Made by a program: the position numbers and the translations under genes. A stretch of 64,000 nucleotides of DNA. Origin: Oribacterium sinus (GTDB lineage: Bacteria > Bacillota > Clostridia > Lachnospirales > Lachnospiraceae). The notes beneath the pieces were generated by a model that searched no databases, was not told where the DNA came from, and saw only the letters and a program-made list of their open reading frames with translations. Within the stretch, counting starts at the first letter, position 1. Each line of letters opens with the position of its first letter. Below, in pieces: positions 33,721 to 42,912 of this stretch. The stretch lies in contig NZ_JACHHH010000006.1 in the NCBI RefSeq assembly GCF_014202695.1, positions 62,001 to 126,000 on the forward strand, written 5' to 3'.

Positions 33721-34693
33721 ATTTATCCTTCTTTTTTCTTTCTTCGTCCTTTTCGTAGGCATTAACGATTCTTTGCACTAAGGGGTGACGAACCACGTCT
33801 TCACTGGTAAGGGTGGAAAATGCTATTCCCTCCACATTTTTTAAAACATGGATAGCATCCTCCAAACCGGATTTCTTTCCTTCTTCCAAATCCTTCTGGG
33901 TTAAATCTCCGGTAACCACCACCTTGGAGCCGAAGCCTATTCTGGTTAAGAACATCTTCATCTGCGCAGGAGTGGTATTCTGGGCTTCATCCAGGATAAT
34001 ATAGGCATTATCCAAGGTTCTACCACGCATATAGGCCAAGGGAGCAACTTCGATAAGGCCCTTCTCCGCATTGGCCAGATATTGTTCCGGTCCCATAATC
34101 TGGTACAGAGCATCATATAAAGGACGAAGATAGGGATCCACCTTGGACTGTAAATCTCCCGGTAAAAATCCAAGCTTCTCTCCCGCCTCTATAGCAGGTC
34201 TTGTCAGGATAATTCGGGAAACCTCCTCTTCACGAAAGGCGGAAATAGCCATAGCCATGGCCAGATAGGTTTTTCCGGTTCCCGCAGGACCGATGCCAAA
34301 GGTAATCATATTTTTCCGTATGGCATCCACATAGGCCTTTTGCCCTAAAGTCTTAGGCTTTACAGGTTTTCCCAAAGCGGTTCTTGCCAGTAAATCCTCA
34401 TCCAAATGCAGGAGAGCATCTCCCTTTCCTTCCTTAACCGTCAAGGAAATGGCATAGTTTACATTTTGCTCATTAATGGCAGTCCCCTTTTGAGATAACT
34501 TCAAAAGGGAAAGAAGCACTTCCTTAGCTTTATTTGCAGCGTCTTCTTCCCCTATGATTTTCAATAATCCGTCCCGGTCAATAATACTGACTTGAAACTG
34601 TTTTTGAATTTTATTTAAATTTTGATCCATCTGTCCCAGAATGTTCATTTCATGTTCCAGAGGAATATCTAATAGTAATTCTCTTTCCGCCAT
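33632..34693 (-). CDS. PhoH-like ATPase
   Basis: A 353-residue PhoH family protein. The P-loop is GPAGTGKTYLA near residue 138; LDEAQNTTPAQMKMFLTRIGFGSK is the Walker B region and TGDLTQKD the sensor. An N-terminal KH-like segment is predicted. PhoH genes usually precede ybeY in Bacillota, and the PhoH partner may act in RNA metabolism. Most homologues end soon after the VNAYE motif; this one continues with about 37 basic residues that overlap ybeY in another frame. Confidence 0.93.
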   Translation of the reverse strand: MAERELLLDIPLEHEMNILGQMDQNLNKIQKQFQVSIIDRDGLLKIIGEEDAANKAKEVLLSLLKLSQKGTAINEQNVNYAISLTVKEGKGDALLHLDEDLLARTALGKPVKPKTLGQKAYVDAIRKNMITFGIGPAGTGKTYLAMAMAISAFREEEVSRIILTRPAIEAGEKLGFLPGDLQSKVDPYLRPLYDALYQIMGPEQYLANAEKGLIEVAPLAYMRGRTLDNAYIILDEAQNTTPAQMKMFLTRIGFGSKVVVTGDLTQKDLEEGKKSGLEDAIHVLKNVEGIAFSTLTSEDVVRHPLVQRIVNAYEKDEERKKKDKYANRHSVGSEGTNKSGLRKNHSGYRGGKS

Positions 34694-34717
34694 GGGACTC
34701 CTTTTTTGAAAGAAAAT

Positions 34718-34745
34718 AGCCCTAATTCATTGCTGAATCAGGGCT
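34718..34745 (-). terminator. rpsU terminator
   Basis: AGCCCTAATTCA (34718-34729) pairs with TGAATCAGGGCT (34734-34745) with one mismatch and a four-base loop; on the minus strand ATTTTCTTTC follows. It lies about 18 bases after the rpsU stop and before the phoH start at 34693, dividing the two units. Confidence 0.85.
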
Positions 34746-34762
34746 AACATCTAAGCTATAAA

Positions 34763-34939
34763 TTAGTTGAACTTACGCTTTCTAGCCGCTTCAGACTTCT
34801 TCTTACGTCTTACTGATGGCTTCTCGTAATGCTCTCTCTTACGAATTTCTTGCTGGATTCCTGCCTTAGCACAGTTTCTTTTGAATCTGCGTAAAGCACT
34901 GTCCAAAGACTCGTTTTCTTTTACGATGACATTTGACAT
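34763..34939 (-). CDS. rpsU: 30S ribosomal protein S21
   Basis: A 58-residue S21, [27 protein letters not shown] followed by a very basic C-terminus ([14 protein letters not shown]). The ATG at 34939 is the family start; the frame is open ten codons further upstream, but that stretch is the ribosome binding site region (GGGAGG). It has its own promoter and terminator, so it is monocistronic. Confidence 0.97.
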   Translation of the reverse strand: MSNVIVKENESLDSALRRFKRNCAKAGIQQEIRKREHYEKPSVRRKKKSEAARKRKFN

Positions 34940-34979
34940 GCGATACCCCAAACCTCCCTTCGGGCACAAACTAGTGTAT

Positions 34980-35007
34980 ATTATAGCACCAATATTTCAT
35001 TCGTCAA
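34980..35007 (-). promoter_or_regulatory. rpsU promoter
   Basis: On the minus strand TTGACG (35002-35007), a 16-base spacer and perfect TATAAT (34980-34985). The start point is predicted about 35 bases before the rpsU ATG. The AT-rich segment just upstream (35011-35045) repeats CTATAGTT and may carry the end of the alaS transcript. Confidence 0.85.
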
Positions 35008-35052
35008 TGCTTTTTTTAGAACTATAGCTATTTTTTAACTATAGCTTTCTTC

Positions 35053-37698
35053 TTATCCAAGCTGTTTCTTCATGCTCTCCAAGGACTGCTTTAAAGCTTC
35101 CTCCAGCTTTGCGCTGTCCTTGCCGCCGGCCTGAGCCATCTGAGGCTTACCGCCTCCCCCACCCCCAAGGATAGGCGCAATCTCTTTAATCAGATTTCCG
35201 GCATGAGCACCAAGCTTTACTGCACCGTCACTGGCTGTGGCCATAAGAATCGGCTTTCCGTCTTCTACAGAGGCCAGGAGGATAAAGGCATTCTTATGCT
35301 TATCCTTTAAGCTGTCTCCCAGATTTCTCAGAGCATTTCTGTCCATACCCGGAATATTGGTGGCAATCAGAGAACAATCCTTGTATTCTACCACTGCCAA
35401 GTCTTCCACTTCCGCATTGGCCAGCTTCGCCTTTAACTGCTCGCACTGGGAACGGCTTTCCTTTAATTCTTTCTCTAAACTCTCTACCCTGGCCAATAAG
35501 TGCTCCGGATCTGCCTTTAATTTTCCGCTAAGACTCTTTAACAGTTCCTCCTCATGGTGGAAGTAATCAAAGAGGTTCTGGGAGGTAATGGCTTCAATTC
35601 TTCTGACTCCGGCAGCAACACCCTGCTCGGAAAGAATCTTAAAGGCCTGGATGGAGGAGGAATTCTCTACATGGGTTCCACCGCAAAGCTCAATAGAGAA
35701 ATCGCCTACGGAAACCACTCTTACGGTGTCACCGTACTTTTCTCCGAATAATGCGGTAGCGCCGGATTTTTTAGCTTCCTCAATGGGCATTTCCCGTGTA
35801 AGCACCACGTCAGCTCTGGCAATTTCTTCATTAACCAAATTCTCAACCTTCTCAAGCTCTTCTTTGGTCAAGGCGGTAAAGTGGGTAAAGTCAAAACGAA
35901 GTCGCTTGTCATCATAGTAAGCTCCCGCCTGCTCCACATGACTGCCCAGAGTTTCCTTCAGAGCCTTTTGTAAAAGGTGGGTAGCGGTGTGGTTTCTTGC
36001 GGTCAGGGCACGCTTTTTAGCATCTACGACTAATCTTACGGAATCGCCTACGGAAAAACCTCCCTGCTCTACTGTTCCCAGGTGAGCCAGTTTTCCCCCC
36101 TGTAAGTGAATAGTCTCTTCCACTATGAATACGGATGTACCGGAACAAATCTTTCCCTGATCTCCCTGTTGTCCACCCATGGTTCCATAGAAGGGGCTAC
36201 GGTCGGTGATTACTGCGGCACGGTTTCCTGCTTCCACGGAAGGACGAATTTCATCCTCATCTCCGTTATCTGCAAGATATACAAGAGCAGTAATCTTTCC
36301 TTCACATTCCAGCTGCTCATAGCCCACAAACTCTGTCTGTAAGGAAGCTTCAAGATTCTGATAAACGTCATCTCTTCCCATATAGTTGGTGCTTTTTCTT
36401 GCCGCCCTTGCGGTTTCTCTTTGCACCTTCATAGCCTGCTGGAAAGCCTCTTCATCTACGGTAATACCGCTGTCTTCCAGAATTTCCTTGGTTAAATCCA
36501 GAGGGAAACCGTAGGTGTCATAGAGACGGAAGGCATCTTCTCCGGAAAGAAGCTTCTCTCCATTTTTCTGTAAGTCTTCCTTTAAGCCCTGTAAAATAGC
36601 AAGACCGTTATCAATAGTCTTGTTGAAACGATCTTCTTCCTCAGAAATAACCCGAAGAATCATATCCTTCTTCTCGGAAAGCTCGGGATATCCGTCAGAG
36701 GACAAGGCAATAGCCTTTTCGGAAAGCTTGGATAAACTTCCTGCAGGAATTCCCAGAATACGTCCATGTCTTGCCGCTCTTCTTAAAAGTCTACGGAAAA
36801 CATAGCCTCTTCCCTCATTGGAAGGCATAATACCGTCGGAAGCCATAAAGGTACAGCTCTTTACATGGTCTGCAATAATACGGAAGGAAACATCTGCTGT
36901 TTTATCTTCCAAATATTTTTTTCCGGAAAGACGCTCAATCTCTGTCATCATGGCCTGGTTGGTATCCACATCAAACAAAGAAGGTACATCCTGGCAAACT
37001 ACCGCAAGACGCTCCAGTCCCATTCCGGTATCAATGTTCTTCTGAATGAGGTCGGTGTAATTTCCTTTGCCGTCATTGTTAAACTGAGAGAATACCACGT
37101 TCCATACCTCTAAGAAACGATCGCCCTCTCCTCCCATTACATCCTCAGGACCTGTACCGTACTTCTCTCCACGGTCGTAGTAAATCTCGGAACAGGGACC
37201 ACAGGGTCCAACACCGTGCTCCCAGAAATTATCTTTCTTGCCAAAGCGGTAGATGCGATCCGCAGGAATGCCGATTTCCTCATTCCATACCTTGAAAGCC
37301 TCTTCGTCCTCCAAGTAAATACTGGGATAAAGACGATCCTTCTCAAGACCTACTCTCTCTGTCAAAAATTCCCAGGCAAAATGTAAGGCCTCGGACTTAA
37401 AGTAATCTCCGAAGGAGAAATTGCCCAGCATCTCAAAGAAGGTACCGTGTCTTGCGGTCTTTCCGATATTCTCAATATCTCCCGTACGGATACACTTCTG
37501 ACAGGTAGCCACTCTTCTCTTAGGCGGAATTTCCTGACCGGTAAAATAAGGCTTTAAAGGTGCCATTCCTGAGTTGATTAACAATAAGCTATTATCATTA
37601 TGGGGAACCAAGGAAAAGCTTTTCATTACCAAATGTTCCTTCTCCTGAAAATAGGCTAAAAACATTTTTCTTAATTCGTTAACACCATATTTCTTCAT
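35053..37698 (-). CDS. alaS: Alanyl-tRNA synthetase
   Basis: An 881-residue class II synthetase starting MKKYGVNELRKMFLAYFQEKEH. The aminoacylation domain has the class II motifs, the editing domain has HTATHLLQKAL and the later CGGTH zinc/editing motif, and the C-terminal glycine-rich IAPILGGGGGGKPQMAQAGG is typical. The ATG at 37698 follows AGGGAG; the frame continues upstream into the leader. A promoter and a hairpin-bearing leader precede it, but no T-box was recognised. Confidence 0.97.
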   Translation of the reverse strand: MKKYGVNELRKMFLAYFQEKEHLVMKSFSLVPHNDNSLLLINSGMAPLKPYFTGQEIPPKRRVATCQKCIRTGDIENIGKTARHGTFFEMLGNFSFGDYFKSEALHFAWEFLTERVGLEKDRLYPSIYLEDEEAFKVWNEEIGIPADRIYRFGKKDNFWEHGVGPCGPCSEIYYDRGEKYGTGPEDVMGGEGDRFLEVWNVVFSQFNNDGKGNYTDLIQKNIDTGMGLERLAVVCQDVPSLFDVDTNQAMMTEIERLSGKKYLEDKTADVSFRIIADHVKSCTFMASDGIMPSNEGRGYVFRRLLRRAARHGRILGIPAGSLSKLSEKAIALSSDGYPELSEKKDMILRVISEEEDRFNKTIDNGLAILQGLKEDLQKNGEKLLSGEDAFRLYDTYGFPLDLTKEILEDSGITVDEEAFQQAMKVQRETARAARKSTNYMGRDDVYQNLEASLQTEFVGYEQLECEGKITALVYLADNGDEDEIRPSVEAGNRAAVITDRSPFYGTMGGQQGDQGKICSGTSVFIVEETIHLQGGKLAHLGTVEQGGFSVGDSVRLVVDAKKRALTARNHTATHLLQKALKETLGSHVEQAGAYYDDKRLRFDFTHFTALTKEELEKVENLVNEEIARADVVLTREMPIEEAKKSGATALFGEKYGDTVRVVSVGDFSIELCGGTHVENSSSIQAFKILSEQGVAAGVRRIEAITSQNLFDYFHHEEELLKSLSGKLKADPEHLLARVESLEKELKESRSQCEQLKAKLANAEVEDLAVVEYKDCSLIATNIPGMDRNALRNLGDSLKDKHKNAFILLASVEDGKPILMATASDGAVKLGAHAGNLIKEIAPILGGGGGGKPQMAQAGGKDSAKLEEALKQSLESMKKQLG

Positions 37699-37736
37699 AC
37701 AATCTCCCTTTATGCAGTATAGAAATTTTGAAATCC

Positions 37737-37765
37737 CCTTACTAAGCACGGCAAAATCAGTAAGG
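37737..37765 (-). promoter_or_regulatory. Hairpin in the alaS leader
   Basis: CCTTACT (37737-37743) and AGTAAGG (37759-37765) form a seven-base-pair stem with a 15-base loop in the ~110-base untranslated leader. On the minus strand GGATTTC follows without a clear T-run. A T-box signature (AGGGTGGNACCGCG) was not found. Confidence 0.45.
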
Positions 37766-37815
37766 TACTCATAAAGCAAGAAGGCCTGCAATACCTTCTC
37801 CACACAATCTTCCAA

Positions 37816-37844
37816 ATTATACAGTACTTAGGGCTAGGAGGCAA
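37816..37844 (-). promoter_or_regulatory. alaS promoter
   Basis: On the minus strand TTGCCT (37839-37844), a 17-base spacer and perfect TATAAT (37816-37821). It overlaps the last codons of the alpha/beta hydrolase gene and would give a leader of about 110 bases before the alaS ATG. Confidence 0.75.
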
Positions 37845-38748
37845 GGGAGGACAAAAAGTCTTTCAGCTTTTCTGTATAGAGGCTTTTGTTTACAAAAACC
37901 GATTCCGCATGACCTGCCTTTGGTACCAACAACAAATCTCTCTTTCCCTTGGTAGCTTCATACAATCTTTCACTATTTGCCGGCAAAATGTATTGGTCAG
38001 CTGCTCCATGGATAAAAAGGATAGGCACCTGATTTTTTGCCAAAGAGTCGATGGGGCGCATGGCGGAAATAGGAATACCGAAACGAAGCTTGGCATATTG
38101 GTTCATGACCGGGCCGATAGCTGTTGGAATGTGACTGTATCGCCAGATTACCTCCAAAACATTTTCAATATCGGAAAAACCGCAGTCAGCTACAGCGAAG
38201 GAAACATTTTGTACATCTTTCAATGAGGCAATTGTTGTGGCAGCTCCAAGAGATTCTCCATGCAAGCCAATCTCCGCATTCCTTCCCAGTTTTGCCTGAA
38301 AAAAATGTACTATTTCCGCCAAATCCTTTCCTTCCCTCACACTGTAGCTGCAAAAAGTCCTTCTATTTGCTCCATGCCCTCGTAAATCATAAATAATACA
38401 ATTATAGCCTAAGGAAAGATAGATAGAGGCATACTTTAAACTTCCATATCGAGTATCATAATGACCATGACTTATAATAACATATTTAGAAGAAGGGGTC
38501 GGGTTCTTTAAAATTTCTCCATGGAGCACATAAGAATCATAGCTTTTAACAGTAAACTCTTCTTTTTGCAAACCATTATAAAAGGAAGTATCATAATGTT
38601 CGCTTTGCCATTCCATAGACTCTTCCAGGCTTTGTCCTTCACCGTAGAATATATTTTTGCCAAGCATAGAGACAAAAGCTAAAAATAAAATTAAAATACT
38701 GATAAAAATCACAGCAAGGATAGATATATTAATATTTTTAATTATCAT
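37834..38748 (-). CDS. Membrane-anchored alpha/beta hydrolase
   Basis: A 304-residue serine hydrolase. Residues ~5-28 are a membrane anchor (ISILAVIFISILILFLAFV). ISHGHYDTRYGS is the oxyanion-side motif, GLHGESLGAAT holds the nucleophile Ser in GESLG, LFIHGAADQYI the acid and PKAGHAESVF the His, so the triad is complete. Related proteins are annotated as esterases or peptidases; the substrate is unknown. It ends inside the alaS promoter. The upstream neighbour is a 185-residue unknown protein, 25 bases away. Confidence 0.85.
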   Translation of the reverse strand: MIIKNINISILAVIFISILILFLAFVSMLGKNIFYGEGQSLEESMEWQSEHYDTSFYNGLQKEEFTVKSYDSYVLHGEILKNPTPSSKYVIISHGHYDTRYGSLKYASIYLSLGYNCIIYDLRGHGANRRTFCSYSVREGKDLAEIVHFFQAKLGRNAEIGLHGESLGAATTIASLKDVQNVSFAVADCGFSDIENVLEVIWRYSHIPTAIGPVMNQYAKLRFGIPISAMRPIDSLAKNQVPILFIHGAADQYILPANSERLYEATKGKRDLLLVPKAGHAESVFVNKSLYTEKLKDFLSSLAS

Positions 38749-38773
38749 AATTTGCTCCTTTTAATGAAAAGGA

Positions 38774-39331
38774 CTAGCCGTCCTGATCTTCAAAAATCTT
38801 CTCCAATAAAACAGAACACCTAGCCTTTGTCAGCTGAATATATTTTTTTAAGTAGTCGATATTTTCCTCTACACCGGTTTTCTCCATGCTTAGCTCTTTT
38901 TTACTCTCCATGCTTCTTTGACTCAAAAACACACTTTGCTCGGCAAAAAAGTTTTCCCGCTCATTTCCGGTGATATTTCTGCTGTAATAGCTTACCAGAC
39001 GCTGCATTTCTTTATCGTAGAGTTCTCCGATTTTTTCATATCGTCTTCGCAGAGAGAGGTTTTTCTGCCAGCTTTCATCCTCTTCTATCTGATTCAATAG
39101 CTGAAATTCATTTTGAAAACGAAGATAGCTGTCGGAATCCGGCTCCTCCTCATCCTCTTCACTGGGAAGCAGGGAAAGGGGCTCTTGAACTTCTTCTCTG
39201 CTATTCCTGTTCTCCTCATAGCTTTTTAGAGCATTTTTCCAATGCCTGTGCAGGCCAAAGCTGACAAGGCTCAGAAATAGGAAAAGAAGCAATAAAATCT
39301 TAAGATAAGCCATAAATTGTTTTCTGGGCAT
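38774..39331 (-). CDS. Unknown protein with N-terminal membrane segment
   Basis: A 185-residue protein not assigned to a family. Residues ~8-27 are hydrophobic (YLKILLLLFLFLSLVSFGL), followed by an acidic region (SEEDEEEPDSD) and a helical, highly charged C-terminus likely to form a coiled coil. It has no cysteine pair or catalytic motif. It sits three bases downstream of livF and 25 bases upstream of the hydrolase gene, so it may be cotranscribed with the branched-chain amino acid transporter, yet no homologous transporter subunit is known to look like this. Confidence 0.65.
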   Translation of the reverse strand: MPRKQFMAYLKILLLLFLFLSLVSFGLHRHWKNALKSYEENRNSREEVQEPLSLLPSEEDEEEPDSDSYLRFQNEFQLLNQIEEDESWQKNLSLRRRYEKIGELYDKEMQRLVSYYSRNITGNERENFFAEQSVFLSQRSMESKKELSMEKTGVEENIDYLKKYIQLTKARCSVLLEKIFEDQDG

Positions 39332-39333
39332 AA

Positions 39334-40047
39334 TTATTCCGATAAATAAGCCGCTCTTACCTGAGGATCGGAAAGTAAGTCTCCGGCTTTTCCTTCTAAT
39401 CGAATGTTTCCGGTTTCCAATACATAAGCTCTGTCTGCAATCATTAAAGCCTTGTTGGCATTTTGCTCTACCAGGAGTACGGTCACCCCTGACTCATGAA
39501 TCTTTTGAATAATATCAAAGATTTCGTTTACGTAAATGGGAGAAAGGCCCATGGATGGTTCATCCAGTAAAATCATCTCCGGCTTGGACATCAGGGCTCT
39601 TCCCATGGCCAGCATCTGCTGTTCTCCTCCGGAAAGGGTTCCGGCTACCTGATTTTTTCTTTCCAAAAGACGGGGAAAATGATGATAGATCATATTCAGA
39701 CTTTCTTCAATTTCCTTTGAGTCCTTTCTGGTGTAGGCACCCAGCATCAGATTTTGATATACCGTAAGACTGGCAAAAACTCTTCTCCCCTCCGGAACAT
39801 GGGCAAGTCCCTTGGAAACCAGCTTATATCCGGGAAGCTTGCTGACATTTTCCCCTCTATAAATGATTTCTCCCTGGGAATGGGGAATTAAGCCGGTAAT
39901 CGTTTGCAGGGTACTGGTCTTTCCGGCGCCGTTGGCCCCGATTAAGGTTACGATTTCTCCTTTGTTCACATGGAAATCCAAGCCTTTAATGGCATGGATC
40001 ATCCCATAATGTACATGAAGATTCTTTACCTCTAAAATTTGTTCCAT
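39334..40047 (-). CDS. livF: Branched-chain amino acid ABC transporter ATPase LivF
   Basis: A 237-residue ATPase with Walker A GANGAGKTST, signature LSGGEQQMLAMGRAL, Walker B ILLDEPSMGLSP and the switch His in LLVEQN. The sequence order and the ELGNIRLEG-type end fit LivF rather than LivG. It is the second ATPase of the LivFGMHK importer for leucine, isoleucine and valine. It starts two bases after livG ends. Confidence 0.93.
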   Translation of the reverse strand: MEQILEVKNLHVHYGMIHAIKGLDFHVNKGEIVTLIGANGAGKTSTLQTITGLIPHSQGEIIYRGENVSKLPGYKLVSKGLAHVPEGRRVFASLTVYQNLMLGAYTRKDSKEIEESLNMIYHHFPRLLERKNQVAGTLSGGEQQMLAMGRALMSKPEMILLDEPSMGLSPIYVNEIFDIIQKIHESGVTVLLVEQNANKALMIADRAYVLETGNIRLEGKAGDLLSDPQVRAAYLSE

Positions 40048-40049
40048 AA

Positions 40050-40808
40050 TTACTCTCCTAAATAAGCCTTGATAACCTTTTCGTCATGCAACACTTCCTG
40101 GGTCTTCCCTTCTGTAAGGACTTGCCCGAAGTTCAGTACGGTAAGGCGATCACAGATGCCGGATACCAGCTTCATATCATGTTCAATCAATAAAATGGTC
40201 ATATCAAAACGATCTCGAACCAGTCTTATAGTGTCCATCAGTTCTTCCGTTTCATTGGGATTCATTCCCGCTGCAGGCTCATCCAATAAAAGTAAGGAAG
40301 GATTGGTTGCCAAAGCTCTTGCAATTTCCAGCTTTCTTTGTTTTCCGTAGGGAAGATTTCCCGCTAAGTCCAAAGCATGCTCTTCCAGGTGAAAAACAGA
40401 AAGTAAATCCAGAGCTCTATCCGACATTTCTTTTTCTTTTTGAAAATACCGGGGCAGTCTAAAAATCCCTTCAATAAAAGAATAGGAATTTTCCTGGAAA
40501 AATCCTGCTTTTACATTGTCCAATACTGTCAGCTTATCGAATAATCGGATATTCTGAAAGGTTCTGGCAATTCCCTTTTTGTTAATCTCAATACAGGAGC
40601 TCCCTACAATATTTTCCCCATTTAAAAGAATTTCTCCTGTGTTGGGCTGGTAAACTCCGGTAAGCAGGTTAAATACTGTGGTTTTCCCTGCACCGTTAGG
40701 TCCGATTAAACCGTACAACTCTTTTTTCTCAATAGAGATATGGAACTGATCTACCGCCTTCAGACCTCCAAAGGAAATGCCTAAGGCATTCACTTCTAAA
40801 AGACTCAT
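40050..40808 (-). CDS. livG: Branched-chain amino acid ABC transporter ATPase LivG
   Basis: A 252-residue ATPase with Walker A GPNGAGKTT, signature NLPYGKQRKLEIARAL, Walker B LLLDEPAAGMNP and H-loop LLIEHDMK. The form of the signature and the ARTFQNIRLF motif are typical of LivG. It overlaps livM by four bases. Confidence 0.93.
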   Translation of the reverse strand: MSLLEVNALGISFGGLKAVDQFHISIEKKELYGLIGPNGAGKTTVFNLLTGVYQPNTGEILLNGENIVGSSCIEINKKGIARTFQNIRLFDKLTVLDNVKAGFFQENSYSFIEGIFRLPRYFQKEKEMSDRALDLLSVFHLEEHALDLAGNLPYGKQRKLEIARALATNPSLLLLDEPAAGMNPNETEELMDTIRLVRDRFDMTILLIEHDMKLVSGICDRLTVLNFGQVLTEGKTQEVLHDEKVIKAYLGE

Positions 40809-41863
40809 GCATTCACCTCCTTACGGAACAAACGATGAAGAATATTCTCCCGAAAAGCAATAAAGCCGGGGGCGGAAGTAAATAGCATCATCACAATCAA
40901 AACAACGGCATAAATCAACATTCTGTAGTCATTTAAGGAACGAAGAAGTTCAGGAAGCAGAGTAAGAACAACAGCGGCCAAGATAGAGCCGCGCATATTG
41001 CCTATTCCGCCTAAAACTACAAATACCAGAATCATAATAGACTGATTGTATCCAAAGTTTTTTGGCAAAGCTTGTAAAGAGCTTAAATTATGGGCATACA
41101 GTACTCCGGCAATTCCCGCGATGGCCGCAGAAATCGTAAAGCAAAGCAACTTCAGTTTTGAAGCGGGTAACGCAATACTCTCCGCCGCAATACGATTATC
41201 TCGAATTGCCATAACCGCTCTTCCCGTTCTGGAATGAATAAAATGCTGAATAAAGAGCATAGAAAGTAAAAGAAGAATTATCCCTACAGTAAAATTACTA
41301 TATTTCGGCGTACCGGTAATTCCCTGTGCGCCTTTAATGATCCACTTTCCCCCTTCTCCCAAAGCAACAGCTGTACCGTCCTTTAAGGAAAAATGCCAAC
41401 CATTCTTATCCACCCCAAAATACAGAGCATTAATAATGTTTTTGATAATTTCTCCGAAAGCCAAAGTTACGATGGCTAAATAGTCTCCTTTCAGTCTTAA
41501 AACCGGAATACCGATTAAAAAGCCGAAGAACCCGGCTGAAATAGCACCAATGCACAGGGCGATAAAGAAAATAAGCATAGGAGGAAGAGAGCTTCCCTTT
41601 AAAAGCATGGAACAGCTGGCGGAGAAGAAGGCTCCTACGCACATAAAGCCCGCATGTCCCAGAGACAATTCTCCGGAAATACCCACCACAAGGTTTAGGC
41701 TTATGGCCAAAATAGAATAAATACACAGAGGAACCAAAAGTCCCTTCATCAGGGAACTTACGGAACCGGATTTTAGGAATAGCTGAACAACAAAGTACAG
41801 GATAAGAATGACTCCGTAATTCAAAAAAATATCTTTGATTTTGTTCTTTTGTACATTCTTCAT
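40805..41863 (-). CDS. livM: Branched-chain amino acid ABC permease LivM
   Basis: A 352-residue permease with about nine to ten transmembrane segments. GISGELSLGHAGFMCVGAF and IAAESIALPASKLKLLCFTISAAIAGIAGVLYA, containing the ATPase-contacting loop, are characteristic of LivM. It overlaps livG by four bases and lies one base after livH. Confidence 0.92.
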   Translation of the reverse strand: MKNVQKNKIKDIFLNYGVILILYFVVQLFLKSGSVSSLMKGLLVPLCIYSILAISLNLVVGISGELSLGHAGFMCVGAFFSASCSMLLKGSSLPPMLIFFIALCIGAISAGFFGFLIGIPVLRLKGDYLAIVTLAFGEIIKNIINALYFGVDKNGWHFSLKDGTAVALGEGGKWIIKGAQGITGTPKYSNFTVGIILLLLSMLFIQHFIHSRTGRAVMAIRDNRIAAESIALPASKLKLLCFTISAAIAGIAGVLYAHNLSSLQALPKNFGYNQSIMILVFVVLGGIGNMRGSILAAVVLTLLPELLRSLNDYRMLIYAVVLIVMMLFTSAPGFIAFRENILHRLFRKEVNA

Positions 41864-41864
41864 C

Positions 41865-42785
41865 TTACACCTTCTCCATAATCTTCTTTCCTAAAATTCC
41901 GCTTGGTTTAATGAGTAATACAATAATTAATACAGAAAAAACAATAGCATCCGACAATTTGGAAGAAATATAGGCCTTGGACAGATTTTCCAATACGCCA
42001 AGTAATATTCCGCCGATAAATGCTCCGGGAATAGAACCGATTCCTCCCAATACGGCAGCAACAAAGGCCTTAATGCCGGGCATGGCTCCTGTTGTTGGGG
42101 TAAGGGTAGGATAGGCAGAGCAAAGAAGGATTCCGGCCACACTGGCTAAAGCGGAACCAATAGCAAAGGTAAGGGCAATGGTACCATTTACATTTACTCC
42201 CATCAAAGTGGCTGCACCCTTGTCCTCGGATACCGCCAGCATAGCCTGTCCTGCCCTGGTTTTATGGATGAACAATAATAAAACAACGGCAACTAAAATT
42301 CCCACCAAAATGGTGACCATAGTTTCTCCGGAAATGACCAGCTGTCCTCCCGCCAGCTTTAATGCAGGAAGCTTTACAAAGGACTGAAAGCTTTTCGGAT
42401 TTGCTCCGAAAAGCAATAAAGCAAGATTTTGTAAAAGATAAGACACACCGATGGCGGTAATCAGTACAGCCAAAGAATTCGCTGAACGAAGGGGCTTATA
42501 AGCTACCCTTTCCACTAAAACGCCAAGAGCGGTACAGATTGCCATACTAAAAAGAATAGATAAGGGAATACCAAGTCCCATCTGGTTAAAAGCGAGAAAA
42601 GCGGCATAGCCTCCCACCATCAAAATATCTCCATGGGCAAAATTCAGCATTTTTGCAATGCCGTAAACCATGGTATAACCTAGGGCAATGATGGCATACA
42701 CCGAGCCCAAACTGATTCCGTTTAAAAGATAGGAAATAAAACTCATCTTTTTCTCACTTTCTCTTGATGTAAATAGAAAGGGCAA
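41865..42785 (-). CDS. livH: Branched-chain amino acid ABC permease LivH
   Basis: A permease with about eight transmembrane segments and the LivH signatures GYTMVYGIAKMLNFAHGDI and IAYKPLRSANSLAVLITAIGVSYLLQ. The frame opens at 42785 but the better start may be ATG at 42746 (MSFISYLLNGISLGSVYA) after the sequence GAGAAAGTGAG, giving about 293 residues. The intercistronic hairpin at 42776-42804 overlaps the upstream candidate start, which favours 42746. Confidence 0.92.
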   Translation of the reverse strand: MPFLFTSRESEKKMSFISYLLNGISLGSVYAIIALGYTMVYGIAKMLNFAHGDILMVGGYAAFLAFNQMGLGIPLSILFSMAICTALGVLVERVAYKPLRSANSLAVLITAIGVSYLLQNLALLLFGANPKSFQSFVKLPALKLAGGQLVISGETMVTILVGILVAVVLLLFIHKTRAGQAMLAVSEDKGAATLMGVNVNGTIALTFAIGSALASVAGILLCSAYPTLTPTTGAMPGIKAFVAAVLGGIGSIPGAFIGGILLGVLENLSKAYISSKLSDAIVFSVLIIVLLIKPSGILGKKIMEKV

Positions 42786-42804
42786 GCCTCAGCATTGCCC
42801 TTTC
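42776..42804 (-). promoter_or_regulatory. Intercistronic hairpin between livK and livH
   Basis: GAAAGGGCAA (42776-42785) and TTGCCCTTTC (42795-42804) pair perfectly over ten bases with a nine-base loop. On the minus strand TATTTACATC follows, not a true T-run, so it may act as an mRNA-protecting hairpin or partial terminator that keeps binding-protein levels higher than permease levels. Confidence 0.7.
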
Positions 42805-42912
42805 CATAATTCTTACCGGTGGCCCAGGCGAAGCCTTTGACTTCCGGTGTATAACGACTTCTTAACTAAAGATTCAGGCATGGCCTGTAATCTCCCATTT
42901 ATAAGACAATCA

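Noticed and set aside
35053-37815. AlaS start at 37815
   Set aside because: The upstream codons lie in the leader immediately after the promoter -10; MKKYGVNELR at 37698 is the family start.
37698-37833. T-box leader of alaS
   Set aside because: No AGGGTGGNACCGCG-like element or antiterminator pattern was recognised.
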